Assembly: GCA_000727475.1 (NCBI GenBank)
Contig: KL647306.1
Coordinates: 833,748-897,747 of the forward strand
Reading direction: 5' to 3'
DNA from: Sarcocystis neurona
Lineage: Eukaryota; Apicomplexa; Conoidasida; Eucoccidiorida; Sarcocystidae
Length of the DNA stretch: 64,000 bases
Shown here: positions 62,427-64,000 of the stretch, piece after piece
Layout of the letters: every line of letters starts with the position of its first letter
How positions within the stretch are numbered: the stretch's first letter is position 1
Translations under genes and position numbers: made by a program
The notes under the pieces: generated by a model
Told to the model about the DNA's origin: nothing
What the model saw: the letters and a program-made list of their open reading frames with translations, nothing else
Database searches by the model: none

Positions 62427-64000
62427 GGGCTTTCGCAAAAAGTGTGGAAAAGACGACCGCGCATGAAAAACCGCAGTTTTTGTGAAGCCTGCCGCCTCTG
62501 TTGAGAGACGCAGACGCCGTCTTTTCCTCGTCCCTACATATTCACGGAGCAAGTACCACAACGTGCACAGCCAGCAGTTGCTCTCTCCGCGGTGTGGCAA
62601 ACTCTTCCGGTCTATAATTTCTTCAGGACCCTACCAGCTTCCTGAAAGCATCTGTATTTCTTTGTCGTCCACTTCTCACCGGCCTTCGCTCTTCTTACTG
62701 CACAAAGGCGTGTCCCCCGCCCCGCCCGTATCTCTCTCTGCATCCTCCTTTCAAAAAGTGACGCGGACGGACCATTTGCTTGGTATACCCGCTGCTCTAC
62801 ATCGTCTATCTCCGCCGCGCCAGCAGCTTGCTCCACGTTTCCTACCATTTCCCCCAACCTCGGCTGCAGCTCGCCACCCACGTTTCCACGCGGTGACTAT
62901 GTACTACCCGATAGACGCATTTATCGGTGCCCCGTTGTTCCTTTATCCAGTTCTGCACCTGTTGATGGATTATCGCGTGTTCGTCTGTCTATCTGCGTCT
63001 CCTTCATTCTCACTCGTTGCATCTGCCAACACCCACTTCTTTATCGACACGCGCAGCCTTTCTCCTTTCCACCCCCAAGGTAGAATGTTCACCCCTTCCC
63101 TATCAGTCCCACACCTGTGGTAGCAGGTACATCGATAGGAGACGTGTACCACACAGAAGCGTGTGTGGACACTAATCCTACAAGTCGCATTTCTTTGCCT
63201 GGTCAACGTCACTGTTGTCGCCTGTCTTTCACCTTTTCTTCTCCCTTGTGCGGCTCCTACATTTCTTCCTCACAAGCTTCCTGTCTTATATACACACACG
63301 TGTGTTCACTCTTGCACTTGCGCGACAGCACCGACGCGTCCTTTGACGGTCCACGGAAGTGGTGGACACTCGCCTCTCGTTGTGTCCACGGGCAATTCTT
63401 CTACTTGTGCCACTTGTTAATGCCGTGCTTCACCCTTCTTTTCCTCTGACCTGCCTGCTGCTTCTTCAGCTGCACCTCTTTTCCGCAGCTCACCAGGTCC
63501 TCAGTCTCATCCGCCCTCCGTGGGAGTCTTCCCGCCGGCGAGCAAAACTTCCTCTCTGAATATTTGCGAAAACGTGGAGTGCAGATATCACGTCCCCTAG
63601 GCGGTCTTTCTCTCTACACAAATGTACTTCTACGCACGCGTATGCCCCCCCAGGCGCACACAGGCAGATACACCTGGTACAGAGAGAGAGTTGCTGCCGG
63701 CTGTTCCTACAAGACGAATAGGAGCGCCGACATCTGCACAGCCACCTTCCACCTCGGGGGCAGCGTAACGCGCTCAGGCGTCTCCCGTTGTTGCAAATCA
63801 ACTGTCCCTCCACTCTGCTGCTGCTCCCTGTCTCTGTCTTGATCTGTTGTTGACGGCAATTTTTACGTTTTCTCGTTGTCTCGTTCTTTTTCTACGTCGG
63901 AAGAAACCCGTACTGCGTCTGTGTCTCTCGAACGACAGCGATCACGTGCGGAGAGAGAGGAGCCTACATCGCGACGCTGGACGTAAAAAAAATGATGAGA
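62427..64000. other. Right end, no recognised gene
   Basis: A 213-codon plus frame at 62482-63123 and smaller frames on both strands, all Ser/Leu/Pro-rich from C/T-rich sequence, without a recognisable domain. The stretch 62660-63480 is pyrimidine-rich like the introns elsewhere in the window. Confidence 0.4.

Noticed and set aside
1..64000. CRISPR array, integrases, retrotransposon or viral genes, rRNA, tRNA
   Set aside because: The tandem repeats have no spacer structure; no reverse transcriptase YxDD or integrase motif and no tRNA B-box with a matching cloverleaf was found by eye. A short tRNA could still have been missed without a covariance-model scan.
1..64000. Telomere-like AGGGTTT repeats known from Eimeria
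   Set aside because: No array of this unit was seen on either strand.

Overview
The window looks like nuclear DNA of a coccidian apicomplexan, most likely an Eimeria species. The reasons are: GT-AG introns, with each recognised gene split into seven or eight or more exons; CAG/GCA triplet arrays that become runs of Ala, Gln and Ser inside conserved proteins; introns filled with AT-, GA- and CT-rich simple repeats; and alternation of repeat-rich gene segments with repeat-poor stretches, as known from Eimeria chromosomes. There is no operon structure and nothing bacterial or viral.

Three genes can be rebuilt exon by exon with consistent splice phases. (1) Plus strand, 2269-18252: an SR-type splicing protein with two RRMs and a huge Arg/Ser-rich tail (7 exons, about 2466 residues, over 1670 of them in one 5-kb exon); its layout resembles SREK1/SRrp86. 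(2) Plus strand, 28846-45050: CLP1, the P-loop subunit of the pre-mRNA cleavage and polyadenylation machinery (8 exons, about 963 residues, more than twice the human length because of low-complexity insertions). (3) Minus strand, 50917-47528: an M3-family metallopeptidase of the oligoendopeptidase F type (8 exons, 622 residues seen, 5' end unresolved); its zinc motif is created by splicing. CLP1 and the peptidase converge on a 2.5-kb spacer. Genes 1 and 2 both act in pre-mRNA processing; the peptidase is functionally unrelated.

Layout: 0-2.2 kb, spacer with one possible minus-strand first exon; 2.2-18.3 kb, SR-protein gene with a pure pyrimidine intron tract and a 42-bp minisatellite; 18.3-26.4 kb, mixed sequence without a recognisable gene; 26.4-28.8 kb, CAG-rich sequence with an 868-base assembly gap; 28.8-45.1 kb, CLP1 with introns full of minisatellites; 45.1-47.5 kb, spacer; 47.5-51+ kb, M3 peptidase; 52-64 kb, repeat-poor sequence with old local duplications, one strong inverted repeat and only weak exon candidates.

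All gene calls come from reading translations, splice sites and family motifs by eye. Exon edges are predictions supported by phase and by alignment to remembered family features; no search was run.
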